Shown here one piece after another: positions 17,540 to 29,000 of a stretch of DNA of 46,368 nucleotides. Where the stretch lies: NCBI GenBank assembly GCA_964428055.1, contig CAYRWM010000013.1, positions 1-46,368 of the forward strand. The letters are read 5' to 3'. This DNA comes from CAYRWM01 sp964428055. GTDB lineage: Bacteria > Bacillota > Clostridia > Christensenellales > Christensenellaceae. Both the position numbers and the translations under genes were made by a program. Below the pieces are notes generated by a model that was not told where the DNA came from, searched no databases, and worked only from the letters and a program-made list of their open reading frames with translations. Each line of letters starts with the position of its first letter. Position 1 is the stretch's first letter.

Positions 17540-17914
17540 ATGGGTTTAATGGATTCTATAAAAGATACGATGGATGTGAACAGGAAGTTTCAGCTCGGTG
17601 CCGATATACCGATAGAGGAACTGTATGAAAAGATAAAGCCCGCCATGCCCGAAGCGGTGTTCGGACCGATTGAACTAAAAAAAGGTCTCGGCGGAAAGTA
17701 TATATCCTTCAAGGGGTGTGACCGGGCAAAGGTGACGCTCTCGTCCAAGAAGGGCGTAGCAGTTCTAAAGAGAGTGACAGACACCGAGAGTCATGCAACG
17801 GTCAGAGTCATGGGCGTCGGCATGAGAGTGGACGGCAAGAATCCCGTTGACATAGTCTCCAACAGCAACGCCTACTGGAAGGCGGTCATCGAAGCTCTGG
17901 AGAGCATACTATAG
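17540..17914 (+). CDS. Small unknown protein
   Basis: A 124-residue protein starting MGLMDSIKDTMDVNRKF, followed by a compact alpha-beta domain: IPIEELYEKIKPAMPEAVFG, GKYISFKG, KVTLSSKKGVAVLKRVT and a final helix YWKAVIEALESIL. No known domain is recognised. A clear ribosome binding site (ACGGAGG) precedes ATG 17540. It is the last gene of the 15260-17914 run and the last GC-richer gene before the AT-rich cassette at 18126. Confidence 0.8.
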   Translation: MGLMDSIKDTMDVNRKFQLGADIPIEELYEKIKPAMPEAVFGPIELKKGLGGKYISFKGCDRAKVTLSSKKGVAVLKRVTDTESHATVRVMGVGMRVDGKNPVDIVSNSNAYWKAVIEALESIL

Positions 17915-17961
17915 AGTTTATAAAGCTTTATGATTTATTATTAATAACAACCTATAAGAGT

Positions 17962-17990
17962 AAAAGGGAACACTTGTTCCCTTTTTTGTT
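17962..17990 (+). terminator. Strong terminator between the small-gene run and the helicase cassette
   Basis: AAAAGGGAAC and GTTCCCTTTT form a perfect 10-bp stem around ACTT, running into TTTTTTG. It closes the 15260-17914 run; the A-run on the 5' side would let it work from the other strand too. Confidence 0.88.
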
Positions 17991-18000
17991 CTTGTTGGTA

Positions 18001-18009
18001 TGGTATAAT
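18001..18009 (+). promoter_or_regulatory. Extended -10 promoter of the three-gene cassette
   Basis: TGGTATAAT at 18001-18009 is an extended -10 (TG, one base, TATAAT) with no good -35 at the normal spacing. It leaves a leader of about 110 bases to ATG 18126. That leader is AT-rich with no strong hairpin. It lies directly after a terminator, so the cassette should have its own transcription start here. Confidence 0.55.
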
Positions 18010-18125
18010 TAATGCATAGATTCACTTCAAATTTTGCTAGTAACTATATAAAAACACCTTTGAGATTTTACTTACTTTTGTTAGTTGAGTTGTGTTTGTA
18101 TTGAATTATTGTAAGGGAAAATAAT

Positions 18126-21100
18126 ATGAGGAATGTTAAAGAGTTATCAGGAATAATCAAAGGTATTAATTACGATCAGATAATCAATAATAAAGAAATT
18201 GAATATGTAAAAAGATGGGTCGATGAAAACCGTAATTTTGTTTTTAGCAGTGAGCAGGAACAGTTAATCGAATTACTTGATAAAGCACTTGCAGATAACA
18301 TTCTGACTGAGAAAGAAAGACGTTCGGTTTTAGATAGTTGTTCCAGGATTCTTGAGGACAGTACAGATTATTTAAGCGAACTATATGAATTAAACGGTAT
18401 TGTTGAAGGTATTATTTGTGATAGTGTTTTGAATGAAGAAGAAATACTACACCTGAAAGAATGGCTGGATCTTCATTCTGATTATGTGAAGGAAGATGGC
18501 AACAGCCAAGAGATTTTGATTAAAATAAACGAAATCCTTTCTGACGGAATCATTACTCAAGAAGAAAAAGCATCTTTACTTGAACTATTGGAAGACAATA
18601 TCAGGTTTTTAAGATTTAAAGCAAATAAAAACAGAATAATCAATTTAGTAAACAAGAAAAAGAATATAGGAATTGAACTTATTGAGCTCTTAAATGACAA
18701 AGAATCCATAAAGCTCGTACACAATTCTGCTATTCTAAAACTAAGAAAAACACTGAATTCTTCCTATGCAGGCAATATTTCAGCAGGTGGAGAAATAGTA
18801 ATAATCTCTTTGTGTCTCATTGGTTTGCTTGAGTATAACGGAAATTACTACGATCAGGTAAGAAGAACATATTCCAGTCTCTATGATGAGTTCTCTGAAG
18901 GCAAAATTGAAGGCTTGATCCGTTCAGTCATTGTAAGGCATATGCCTGAGCATGAAGGAGTAGATTATGGCCGCCGTAAAATCAATAGAGTGCTCACTAA
19001 TGCCATAGTTCCGTTACCTTATTTGTGTTCCTTCTTTGATTTTATTTACGATATTTATGAGAGAAACTTTGAATGTGAACTGCCTGATAATCTATACGAA
19101 GAGTTCCTGTTTGTATATGAGGGCTTGAGAAGAAGCTTGGATGAAAAAGACGATGATTTCAGACTAAATGTTACCAAAAAAACATATAAGCTTATTAAAA
19201 CTACCAAAATACTTATTAATAACGGAATAGATTTGGATGCAATAATCAAACTGAGCATTTATATTGTACGTTTGATAGATGAAAAAGTATGGAAAGGTGA
19301 ACTTGAGAAGGATATTGCAAATCCTTATCTTGCTAATGGGTATAAATCCTGGTCAAAGCTATATGCCGAGCAGGCTGATCACACAAGAAGCAAAAGGGAG
19401 AAGCCTATCGGTTCCAGATGGGAGCCCAGGATAGAACTTGATGGGGACAGCATATATCTGTGTCCGCCGATTCATCGCTTCAAGGGGGATTTTGACTATT
19501 CTTCAGTTCGAGTGGTTGTACAAAACAACGGGCATACGCTGTATGAGAATAACTCTCCGTATATAAAAGAAATAATTGGCGGTTACCAGGTTAATATAGA
19601 CAGGATCAAACTTAATTTGCCCCTGGGTAACATAGTTTATAGATTCTATGCCGGAGAAACTGTTTTATATGATAGCGAAACAAAACTGTGCAGGGAATAT
19701 ATAGTTTTTAATCAGGATGGATCTGAAATTAAGAATCACACAGAATGTAGCGGCAATATTATTATTTGCGCAAACAAGGGGGCGTTTAGCGATGGGCTCT
19801 ATTATGAAGGAGATTACTACTGCCTTTACTCAAAAATAATAAAAGAAGAAGACTTTATTCTTATAGGCGATGATGTTTTTTGTTTTTCTGCTTTAATTAA
19901 ACCGGGGATCATGGGTGAAAAATATGAAAACCAGTTCCTTGTAACTGAAAGACCTGACATAGTAATAGATGTGTATTCAAATGTGGAGTATTTCATATTC
20001 GAAAGCAAGGATGATTCTATCAAATATGAGATTTCCATTAATGGCCATCCATACAGTCTTAATGAATTGAAATATGAGCGCATTATATCGGGCGGGTCTG
20101 TAAAGTATAAAGTCTATTTAGACATTATAAAATCAGGAGTATATGATCTGGTGCTGTATGCGGTAGATAATGGATCCAGATCGCTTGTTAAAGAAATATG
20201 TTTCGGTCTTGATACTGAATTTGAATATGAGGAGATTGAGATAAACGAGGAATCATATCATCTTCTTGTAGACTCGGGGTTTATTGATCATATAGAAGAG
20301 CAAACCGTTAATATCAACAGTTATAATGACAAATGGTTTTCATTCATTTATAAAGGCGTTAAGTACTATTACATTCTGCCGATACGTTTTTCTTTGTACA
20401 AGATTAATAAAGGCGACTGGAATCCTATGGGCAAAGAAATCTGGATAAATGACCTGAATGCCGACTCGATTATTTCTTTTTGCGGTATTTATTTTGATCA
20501 GATTAGTGTGTGCTCTCGTTCCGGAGAGTTGCTGCATGAGAGCATAAAGATCTTTGAGAAACAATCGATAAAATTCATAAGGGCGGGTTTTCTCTTATCT
20601 TTTAAAAACGCCACAGACTACACAGTGCTTTGGTTTATGAAAGACGGGAAATGCGTTAACGCATTGTATTGCTATAATCACTGTGTAATAGATAAAGATA
20701 ATACGTTTATTGAGTTTAATCCTGTTGACAGAAACCTGGTAGTAAGGCCGTGTTTCTTCGGAAAAGGAAATGTCGCGGTTGAAATTCAGGAAAGAAACGG
20801 GGCTGTTTTGTATAGTAGGGAACGTGTGACAAGCGGCGAATCAGTAGTTACATCAGGGTATGAATCGTTTAAGCCTTATGTAATAACTATCAGTGAGATT
20901 TCAGGCGGCTTGCTGATCAAGCAAAAACGGGAATTGCTGAGGGTAAACAGGAAGCTGTATTGTCTGGATGATTTCAATAAGAAATATTTTAAGATAAAAA
21001 GCATAACTTACTATAGATATCTCCAGGATCACTTTAAGCACTATAGTAATGATTTCAGGGATAATGTTTATCTGTATATCAAGAATAAACAAGCTGAAAG

Positions 21101-21350
21101 CACTTTTACCGGGCTGATACTTATTAAAGACAGATATAACAGAGTGTTCAAACTAAAATGCGTGAATCCGGTTGAAATTGCAGTTTGCAGCGACCTTATG
21201 AATGAAGAATTAGTTCTGGCCATAACAAACGAAGGCGACGGGTTGTTGTTTGATACAGAAACGCACAGGATTATGGATGCATTAGTACACAAAACAGCGC
21301 CTGATATCATTTCTTATACAATTGATGTTAACGGAGCAGACAGAATATGA
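18126..21350 (+). CDS. Large protein with tandem TerB-like repeats, first gene of the cassette
   Basis: A 1074-residue protein with no catalytic motif that I recognise. The first 160 residues hold two copies of a TerB-like helical repeat: LSGIIKGINYDQIINNKEIE with VKRWVDENRNF, then LNGIVEGIICDSVLNEEEIL with LKEWLDLHSDY. Each is followed by the acidic turn segment ILTEKERRSVL or IITQEEKASLL. A helical region continues to about 420. The remainder (about 430-1074) is mostly beta-rich, with no membrane segment, and may be a series of sandwich domains. A TerB-like N terminus suggests a binding or metal-sensing adaptor. Its stop overlaps the start of the helicase gene (ATGA), so the two are translationally coupled. 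DruH of Druantia type III is a possible relative by size and position, but I cannot show homology. Confidence 0.85.
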   Translation: MRNVKELSGIIKGINYDQIINNKEIEYVKRWVDENRNFVFSSEQEQLIELLDKALADNILTEKERRSVLDSCSRILEDSTDYLSELYELNGIVEGIICDSVLNEEEILHLKEWLDLHSDYVKEDGNSQEILIKINEILSDGIITQEEKASLLELLEDNIRFLRFKANKNRIINLVNKKKNIGIELIELLNDKESIKLVHNSAILKLRKTLNSSYAGNISAGGEIVIISLCLIGLLEYNGNYYDQVRRTYSSLYDEFSEGKIEGLIRSVIVRHMPEHEGVDYGRRKINRVLTNAIVPLPYLCSFFDFIYDIYERNFECELPDNLYEEFLFVYEGLRRSLDEKDDDFRLNVTKKTYKLIKTTKILINNGIDLDAIIKLSIYIVRLIDEKVWKGELEKDIANPYLANGYKSWSKLYAEQADHTRSKREKPIGSRWEPRIELDGDSIYLCPPIHRFKGDFDYSSVRVVVQNNGHTLYENNSPYIKEIIGGYQVNIDRIKLNLPLGNIVYRFYAGETVLYDSETKLCREYIVFNQDGSEIKNHTECSGNIIICANKGAFSDGLYYEGDYYCLYSKIIKEEDFILIGDDVFCFSALIKPGIMGEKYENQFLVTERPDIVIDVYSNVEYFIFESKDDSIKYEISINGHPYSLNELKYERIISGGSVKYKVYLDIIKSGVYDLVLYAVDNGSRSLVKEICFGLDTEFEYEEIEINEESYHLLVDSGFIDHIEEQTVNINSYNDKWFSFIYKGVKYYYILPIRFSLYKINKGDWNPMGKEIWINDLNADSIISFCGIYFDQISVCSRSGELLHESIKIFEKQSIKFIRAGFLLSFKNATDYTVLWFMKDGKCVNALYCYNHCVIDKDNTFIEFNPVDRNLVVRPCFFGKGNVAVEIQERNGAVLYSRERVTSGESVVTSGYESFKPYVITISEISGGLLIKQKRELLRVNRKLYCLDDFNKKYFKIKSITYYRYLQDHFKHYSNDFRDNVYLYIKNKQAESTFTGLILIKDRYNRVFKLKCVNPVEIAVCSDLMNEELVLAITNEGDGLLFDTETHRIMDALVHKTAPDIISYTIDVNGADRI

Positions 21351-24300
21351 GCAGAATGAATTCCATAGAAAAATCTCGGTACATTAATGACCGGTATAAA
21401 GAGTATATACGCTCTTCTTTTAAGTTTGACTCTTATGTGATTCAAGAATTATTCGACAAAAAACTAAATGAGGAAATACTGTTTAAGGGCCCGTATGTTG
21501 ATTTGGTTTTGCCTTTTAAAAGAGGCAAAAATATAAAAGAACTGGTAGCAGAAGGTGTTATTTGCGATTCTTTTTTAGAACTTGGAGATATAGATTTTAA
21601 TAGGCCTCTTTATTCTCATCAGGAAAAATCAATTCGGTTGGCAAACAAAGGGCGAAACCTTGTTGTAACAACGGGAACCGGTTCTGGTAAAACGGAGTGT
21701 TTTCTGTATCCAATTTTGAATGAGATATTAAAAGAGATACGCAAAGGCAATGATGAGCCCGGTATAAGGGCACTGTTTCTCTATCCGATGAATGCTTTAG
21801 TTAACGACCAGATGGATAGGATCCGCGCAATATTGTCTTGCTATCCTGAAATAAGATTCGGTTCCTTTACAGGCGACACTGAAGAAAGGGGCGGCGCGAA
21901 CTACCGGATTGAGTATGGAGAGCAGAACAACGCTGAAATCCCTCCTAATGAACTTATAACTAGAGAAGAAATCAGGAACAATGTTCCTCACTTGCTTTTT
22001 ACTAATTATTCCATGCTGGAATACATGCTTATAAGACCGCATGATCATGTGATCTTTAATTCACAAATGCTTAAAAACTGGAGATATGTTGTGCTGGATG
22101 AAGCCCATACCTATGGCGGTGCTAAGGGGATTGAATTGTCCATGCTCATGAGGAGACTCACAGGTCTTAGCGATAAAAAGCCGAGGTTTATCATTACAAG
22201 TGCAACGCTAGGTGAGCGCGGTAAATCTGAAGACGATATTATTTCATTTGCAAATAATCTTACATCAGCAGATTACAGTTTGGATGACATTATCTTTTCC
22301 GAAAGAGTATTACCAATTGAGCATTCTGAATACAGTATTAACAGTGATGATTACTGCTTCATTAATAATAATAAGCAGGATCTATCGGCTCTTATGGATG
22401 TATGCAACAAATACGGAGTCTCCATAAGCGGTTCGTATGAGGCATTGCTCTATGAACTACTGAAAAAGGATAACAATGTTAAGATTCTATACCAATTGCT
22501 GAAAGACGAGGCAAAAAGCATAGGTGATATAAAAAGAACGCTCAGCAATCTGAACGAACAGGAGCTATCTGCTTTAATTGACTTGATCAATTTAGCAGAA
22601 AAGGATGGCATAGGATTGTTTGATCTTAAATACCATTCTTTTGTCCGTCCTCTTGATGGGGCATATTTGACTTTGGGTGATACCCCATCGCTCTCTTTTG
22701 TCAAATCCTACTACATGGATGGTCTGAAGGCATTTGAGATCGGCAACTGCAAATATTGTAATGCTATGTATTTATTTGGGAAGATTAGTCATAACAATAA
22801 CAGCGGTTTGGATTATCTTTATCAGAACAGAGAAATAGATATATATGAAAACTACGGTGATAACGAGAATGTTTCGCTTGATTATTTTTTACTGGAAAAC
22901 GAGATCAAAGAAGAAGCAGAACAATCTGATTTGATAGAAAAATATGTTCTCTGTGCAAAATGCGGATGTATTTATTCTGCAGAGAATTTAAATGCCAGAA
23001 AGTGTAACTGCGATGAGGAATACAAAAAAACTGTTTACAGGGTCATATATAAAAGTAGTGAACAGGCGGTAGCCAATAACAATATTTCAAGATGCCCTTG
23101 CTGCGGTGAAAGCAGTCAGCGTGGGATCGTGAAAAGTCCGCGCATAGGTAAAGATGAAGGCACGGCGCTTATTGGGCAGACTCTGTATGAAGCTCTGGAT
23201 GATGGACAAGAAATAGAGAAGCCTAAAAAATCAATTAAGCTAATTAAAAGTAACCATGAGAAAGAAGAAGAAAGTATAGTAAAAAGTGAAATATCTGCAA
23301 AGCAGTATATTTGTTTTTCTGACAGTAGACAGCAGGCGAGTTTTACGGCAGTATTCCTGGATTCAAATCATGTCAGAATGCTTAGGAAAAGACTGATATG
23401 GGAGATCATTAAGGAAAAGGATTATTTGGATTTGTCATTTGATGAAGCCGCGGCCCTTTTGACCAAGAAAATAGCAAACAGTAATCTTTTCCCTAATGAT
23501 ATGAGTGCCCATAAAAACGCATGGATTGCTTTGCTTGTGGACTTGATGAGGGTGGACGGATCATACGATGGTGAAGGTGTAGGATTATATTATTTTGACT
23601 TGGATTTATCAGAATTAATGAAGCGTATACCTGAGGATGAAATAATTAATCTTTTTGGTAAGTATTCTCTGGATAAAAAGAGTTTTGAAACCCTAATAAA
23701 AGTTACTCTGGAAGTATTTAGAACTGCTCCGGCGATTGATTATACTCTGTCTACTTTAACCCCGGAAGAGAAGTTAAATAATCTTGAATATAGAAGATTT
23801 GACTATGGAATTAAGTATAAGCTTCCTGAATTGGATAAAAGATTTGTCAGTTTTCTTCCAATTGGTAACGGCTTAAACAAAACTGTGCGCTATGTTATGA
23901 AAGCATGTTCATGTAGTAGGGAAGAAGCCATAGATATTCTTAACATTATCTTTAATGAGATTGCCTGTGCTGATGAGGTCGGTATTCTCAAGGAAAAGGG
24001 AGACGGTTCCAGATCATATCAAATTGATGCAAGCCGTTATACTCTTAAAAACTACAAGAATAGTGTTTTTTATAGGTGCTCAAAATGCGGCAATCTAACA
24101 CACTATAATGTTAACAACAAGTGTGTTAGAGATGGATGTGATGGCTTGCTTGAAGAAGTTGATCCTGATGTTGCTCTTAAAGATAATTACTATAGAAAGC
24201 AATACATGATCAAGAAAATTGAACGGATAGTAATAGAGGAGCATTCTGCTCAGCTGAATAGAAAACAGGCTAAAGAGTATCAGATAAAGTTTAAGAATAA

Positions 24301-26038
24301 GGATATCAATATTTTAAGCTGCTCAACTACATTTGAGATGGGTGTTGATATTGGAGCACTGGAAACCGTGTTTATGAGAAATGTTCCGCCTTCTCCGGCC
24401 AATTATGTCCAGCGTGCCGGACGTGCAGGAAGAAGAAAGAACAGTTCCGCTTATATTATCACTTTTTGTGGCACAAATTCGCACGATTACAATTATTTCC
24501 AGCATCCTGAAAGAATGATCTCAGGCGTTATAAATCCTCCGTATTTCAGCGTGCTTAATAAAAAAATAATTGTCAGACATCTTATGGCATGCTGCCTTGG
24601 GTTTTTTTTCAGGAAATACCCTGAGTTCTATTCAAGTGTAGGAGCATTGGTATTAGATGGTGGTGAAAAGTTTTTTAATAACTATATATCCAACCATCCA
24701 GTGAAACTGAACCATTATATTAATAAAAGGGTTATCCCTGAAAGCCAATATAAGCAATATCATGATTTCAAATGGTTTCATGAGATGGAGGACAAAGATG
24801 AGCGTTTTAGTTTGTTTGTAGAAACAACTAAGAACAATTTGGCCGAATACGAAGTGGCACACAAACAGGCTATTAAAGATAACGATTATGATAGCGCAAA
24901 ATACTATAGCAAACAGAAAGAAAGAATACTAAAAGAAAGAGTGCTTGACTCTTTATCAAGATATTGTGTTATTCCCAAATACGGGTTCCCGGTTGATCTT
25001 GTTGAGCTTCTTATCTACGATAAAAATGGTTTCGAAAATAAAAAGTATGATCTAACGAGAGACTTAAGAATAGCAATAAGTGAATATGCTCCGGATTCTG
25101 AAATAATAGTAGATAAGAATAAGTACACGTCTAAATATATTAATCTACCAAAGATCAATGCTTTACCTAAGCATTATTTCAGTATCTGCAGTAACTGCGG
25201 TCGAGTAAATGTGTTCCTGAGCAAAAAAGATGATTGCAAATGCAATTACTGTGAAAACAACATTGTTGCAAGGGATACGGATTACTATGTAGTTCCGATC
25301 TATGGATTCAAGACAGGAAAAACGAAAGACTCTACCAGAATGAAACCAAAGAGATCCTACTCCGGGGAAGTTTTGTATCTGGGTGGTGGCAGAAAGAATG
25401 AAGATACTGTTTCTCTAAATAGCATTATATCAATAGAGACTAGTGCTGATGATGAACTATTAGTCATGAACCGTTCTTATTTCTATCTTTGTCCGGATTG
25501 TGGCTACAGTGAAATAGCAAAAGGCAACAATAATCCTGAAAAGAAGATGGTGAAGCACGTTAGATATGATCTGCAAAAGTGTCATAACGAAGAGCTTAAT
25601 AGAATCAGGCTAGGGCATTCTTTTAGAACAGATGTTGCGCGTTTGTCAATCCCGCGACTGGATTATGGAGATGGGATTTCTTATTGCAGAGCAATATCTT
25701 TTATGTATGCGATACTTGAAGGTATAAGTCGAGTTTTTGAAATAGAAAGAAATGATATAGACGGTATAGTTGAGAAGAATATCTACTACAACAGTTATGA
25801 TGTTTTATTATTTGACAATGTCCCAGGTGGTGCAGGTCATGTAAAAAGACTATTAGACAAAAGGACATTTATAGCTGCTTTAAGAGCAGCACTGGATGTC
25901 GTTTCTCATAATTGCTGTGATGAAAAAAGCTCATGTTATAATTGTTTAAGGAATTATTACAATCAGCATTATCACGAGAAGATTATCAGGGGAGAAGCAA
26001 AAAGTATAATTCAGAAGCTGATAAAAGGAATAGAATAA
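21347..26038 (+). CDS. DUF1998-type SF2 helicase (DruE/DrmAB/YprA-like)
   Basis: A 1563-residue SF2 helicase. Walker A GTGSGKT is at 110-116, followed by YPMNALVNDQMDRI, LDEAHTYGG with DEAH at 251-254, SATLG near 285, TTFEMGVDIGALE, and motif VI QRAGRAGRR at 1022-1030. At least five cysteine pairs or clusters look like zinc sites (CKYC, CAKCGC with CNC, CPCC, CSKC, CSNC with CNYC, CPDC). The C terminus is a DUF1998 domain with VPGGAGHVKRLL and SCYNCLRNYYNQ. DruE of Druantia, DrmA/DrmB of DISARM and the MrfA/YprA repair helicase share parts of this design. At 1563 residues it is far longer than YprA and shorter than typical DruE. It overlaps the previous gene by four bases and precedes the SF1 helicase gene by 45 bases. 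Confidence 0.92.
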   Translation: MSRMNSIEKSRYINDRYKEYIRSSFKFDSYVIQELFDKKLNEEILFKGPYVDLVLPFKRGKNIKELVAEGVICDSFLELGDIDFNRPLYSHQEKSIRLANKGRNLVVTTGTGSGKTECFLYPILNEILKEIRKGNDEPGIRALFLYPMNALVNDQMDRIRAILSCYPEIRFGSFTGDTEERGGANYRIEYGEQNNAEIPPNELITREEIRNNVPHLLFTNYSMLEYMLIRPHDHVIFNSQMLKNWRYVVLDEAHTYGGAKGIELSMLMRRLTGLSDKKPRFIITSATLGERGKSEDDIISFANNLTSADYSLDDIIFSERVLPIEHSEYSINSDDYCFINNNKQDLSALMDVCNKYGVSISGSYEALLYELLKKDNNVKILYQLLKDEAKSIGDIKRTLSNLNEQELSALIDLINLAEKDGIGLFDLKYHSFVRPLDGAYLTLGDTPSLSFVKSYYMDGLKAFEIGNCKYCNAMYLFGKISHNNNSGLDYLYQNREIDIYENYGDNENVSLDYFLLENEIKEEAEQSDLIEKYVLCAKCGCIYSAENLNARKCNCDEEYKKTVYRVIYKSSEQAVANNNISRCPCCGESSQRGIVKSPRIGKDEGTALIGQTLYEALDDGQEIEKPKKSIKLIKSNHEKEEESIVKSEISAKQYICFSDSRQQASFTAVFLDSNHVRMLRKRLIWEIIKEKDYLDLSFDEAAALLTKKIANSNLFPNDMSAHKNAWIALLVDLMRVDGSYDGEGVGLYYFDLDLSELMKRIPEDEIINLFGKYSLDKKSFETLIKVTLEVFRTAPAIDYTLSTLTPEEKLNNLEYRRFDYGIKYKLPELDKRFVSFLPIGNGLNKTVRYVMKACSCSREEAIDILNIIFNEIACADEVGILKEKGDGSRSYQIDASRYTLKNYKNSVFYRCSKCGNLTHYNVNNKCVRDGCDGLLEEVDPDVALKDNYYRKQYMIKKIERIVIEEHSAQLNRKQAKEYQIKFKNKDINILSCSTTFEMGVDIGALETVFMRNVPPSPANYVQRAGRAGRRKNSSAYIITFCGTNSHDYNYFQHPERMISGVINPPYFSVLNKKIIVRHLMACCLGFFFRKYPEFYSSVGALVLDGGEKFFNNYISNHPVKLNHYINKRVIPESQYKQYHDFKWFHEMEDKDERFSLFVETTKNNLAEYEVAHKQAIKDNDYDSAKYYSKQKERILKERVLDSLSRYCVIPKYGFPVDLVELLIYDKNGFENKKYDLTRDLRIAISEYAPDSEIIVDKNKYTSKYINLPKINALPKHYFSICSNCGRVNVFLSKKDDCKCNYCENNIVARDTDYYVVPIYGFKTGKTKDSTRMKPKRSYSGEVLYLGGGRKNEDTVSLNSIISIETSADDELLVMNRSYFYLCPDCGYSEIAKGNNNPEKKMVKHVRYDLQKCHNEELNRIRLGHSFRTDVARLSIPRLDYGDGISYCRAISFMYAILEGISRVFEIERNDIDGIVEKNIYYNSYDVLLFDNVPGGAGHVKRLLDKRTFIAALRAALDVVSHNCCDEKSSCYNCLRNYYNQHYHEKIIRGEAKSIIQKLIKGIE

Positions 26039-26083
26039 AACAACATTTAATAAAAAAGAAACATGTGGGAATGAGGGCTTAGC

Positions 26084-29000
26084 ATGAACAAATTAGAAAA
26101 GGACATTTTTCAAATAATATCAGATAATCCGGGTATTAAAGGGAAAGAGATTGCATACAAGCTCGACAAGGATACCAAAGAAATAAATACTGTCTTGAGT
26201 AAAAGCGCTTGGTTAAAAAAACAGGTTGCGCAGGATAATAGCTATAAATGGAGTGTTATAGGTATTTCTCATAATAAAGTTGATAAGCCTAAAAAAGAAG
26301 TTGACCCGGATTTGAGTAATTTGTGTAATTACTATTTGGAATGCATCGGTATTGAGTCTGTTAACTCGGTTTCACAGTTTTTGACTAGTAACTATGAACT
26401 CCGCTATGCGGTTTTAAGGAGTTTAAACATTGATTCAGGGGTGGATAACAATGCTATTTCTTTGTTAGGAAGAATCAATAATAAAAGAGACTCAAAAGCA
26501 TGTCTTGGTTATCCCATTTATATTTATACCATTATGTCCCGGGATGGAAGACCGTTTAGGAAAGTAGCTCCCATTTTCATGTTCCCGGTTGAATACGATG
26601 GCGGGGCAATCAATGTATCTTGGGATCCATCAATCAATCCAGAAGTGCTTAAAAATTATACTGATGGTGGTTCTGACTCTCTAGCTAGTGAATTGCTCAC
26701 ACTTGAGACTGATTTGGGATTAAATGAACCTGATGCGGATATTGAGGTTGATGAGCTTGTATTACGGTTAAAAGAAATAAGAGACTGGGAATGGAAAGAA
26801 ACAATAGATCCATATAACATTCCTACTCCTGAAGATATATCTAATCTCGAAGATGGTATTTATAACAGGCCAATACTAATAGAAGCAGATAAAACGCCTT
26901 ATACTGAAGGTCTAGAAACTGAATTGGCTGAATTATCCAAAATGAGCGAAGACGATTATAAAGATACTGCTTTACATGATTGGATAAAACTCACGCAAAA
27001 TGAAGTGGATTATAGCGAAAATCATACGCTTCTCGAGGTTTTGCCTTTGAACCTAGAACAGTCCACCTCTGTGGAAAAAGCTTTGAATTCAAACCTGACT
27101 ATTATTACTGGACCTCCCGGAACAGGTAAATCACAGGTGGTAACCGATCTTCTTATTAACATAGTATGGAAAGGTCAGAGTGCTTTATTCTCCAGCAAAA
27201 ACAACAAGGCTGTTGATGTCGTTGATTCAAGGGTAAACAGCCTAAGTAATAGGCCGGTATTACTAAGAATAGGCAGCTTTCAGAATGCAAAGAGACTGGC
27301 AGAAATTATAGAAGGCTTATTGAATGTTCAACAGAATCATAGTGCTAAGGATGATCTTGAATACTATTCTAAAGAGTACAAACGAATATCAGAGCAACTT
27401 CAAAAATCCCACAAAGAAAAAGATGAGTATATAAAAGTTCGCAACGAACTGGATGAGCTCGAACAAAAGTATTGCCCCATTAGAGAAGAAATTGGAGCAA
27501 GGTTATTAATAGTCGACGCAAACGACATAGGTGAGATATCTAGTGCGGCCGAAAATTACAAAACTGCTTTTATTCGTTCTGTAAAAGAAGAACAGGGTGC
27601 ACTTACTAAAATGTTTTGGTCATTGACAGAGAAAAAAAGAATTGAACAACGAGATGATGCCGGATCAAAATACAGTTTATATGCAAAGAAGTATGACTTA
27701 AGGGATGTTGTTGACATAAATAATGTAGAAGATGTTAATAAAACCGTTGAAGAGGCGAAGAAATTTGATAGTCTTTTGCCAATAGCGACTAGTTATAAGA
27801 ATGCACTAAACAAACTGTCTTCTATGGAATCTTTGGAAAAGATTGACGAGAAGCTTTACCACAGCAAGGAGCAGTTAGCCAAAATAGCGGGTATGTTGTG
27901 GGATACTTGGTTAAATAATCAAGCCATAGATTTTTCACCTAGAGATAGAATGGAATTAGCCAATTACGTTGCTGCTATGAAGCTATCAAATGATATTGAT
28001 ATAACAAATGATAGGGAACTAAAGAAAAAATACTCACGTGTAGCTGACAAAATGACAGGGTACTTAAAATGTTGGGCTGTGACTTCATTGTCAGCTAAAA
28101 GTAGAGTGCCTTTTAGTGCTGGGATGTTTGATTATGTGATTATTGATGAAGCAAGTCAGTGCGATATAGCTTCTGTCCTGCCTTTGCTTTATAGGGCAAA
28201 AAAGGCAGTTATAATAGGTGATCCTATGCAACTTAGGCATATTTCAGAATTACAGAAGAATAAAGATGCTATGTTGCTTCAGAAATACAATGTCGAGCCG
28301 TTATGGTCGTATTCTGTTACTTCACTCTATGATTTAGCATCGGCAAAAGTCAATAGAGGAGATATTATTCAACTTAAAGATCATTTCAGAAGCTGTGCCG
28401 ATATTATTGAGTACTCTAATAGACAGTTCTATGACAAATCTCTTAGAATAGCAACAAATTACAATTTACTGAAAGTCCCAAAGGATGAGACTCCGGGCAT
28501 TAGATGGATTGATGTAAAAGGTGAAACAAAAAAACTAAATGGACATAGCGCTTATAATGCTAAGGAAATCGAAACTGTAGTAAATGAACTAGCTAGATTG
28601 GTCAATAGCGGATATGTTGGTACCATAGGTGTGGCCACTCCATTTAGAGCTCAGGCAGAAAGAATAGTGGACACGCTTCAGACAAAGAAAAAGTCACTTT
28701 ATAATCAACTTGTAAGAGATCATGATTTTATTGCAGATACTGTTCATAAGTTTCAAGGTGACGAAAGAGACGTTATGATTTTTTCTTCAGTTGTATCAAG
28801 TGGCACACAAAGGAGCACGCTGGGTTTTTTGAAGACCACAGGTAATATCTTTAATGTTGCTATAACGCGGGCAAGAGCCATTCTTGTAGTTGTTGGAGAT
28901 TATAGTTTTTGTAGAAAATGTGATGTTGAATATCTGAGTGGTTTTGCAGAGTATTACGACGAGATTTTAGCTAACCAAGGTGAGGGGAGCAAAGAAGAAA

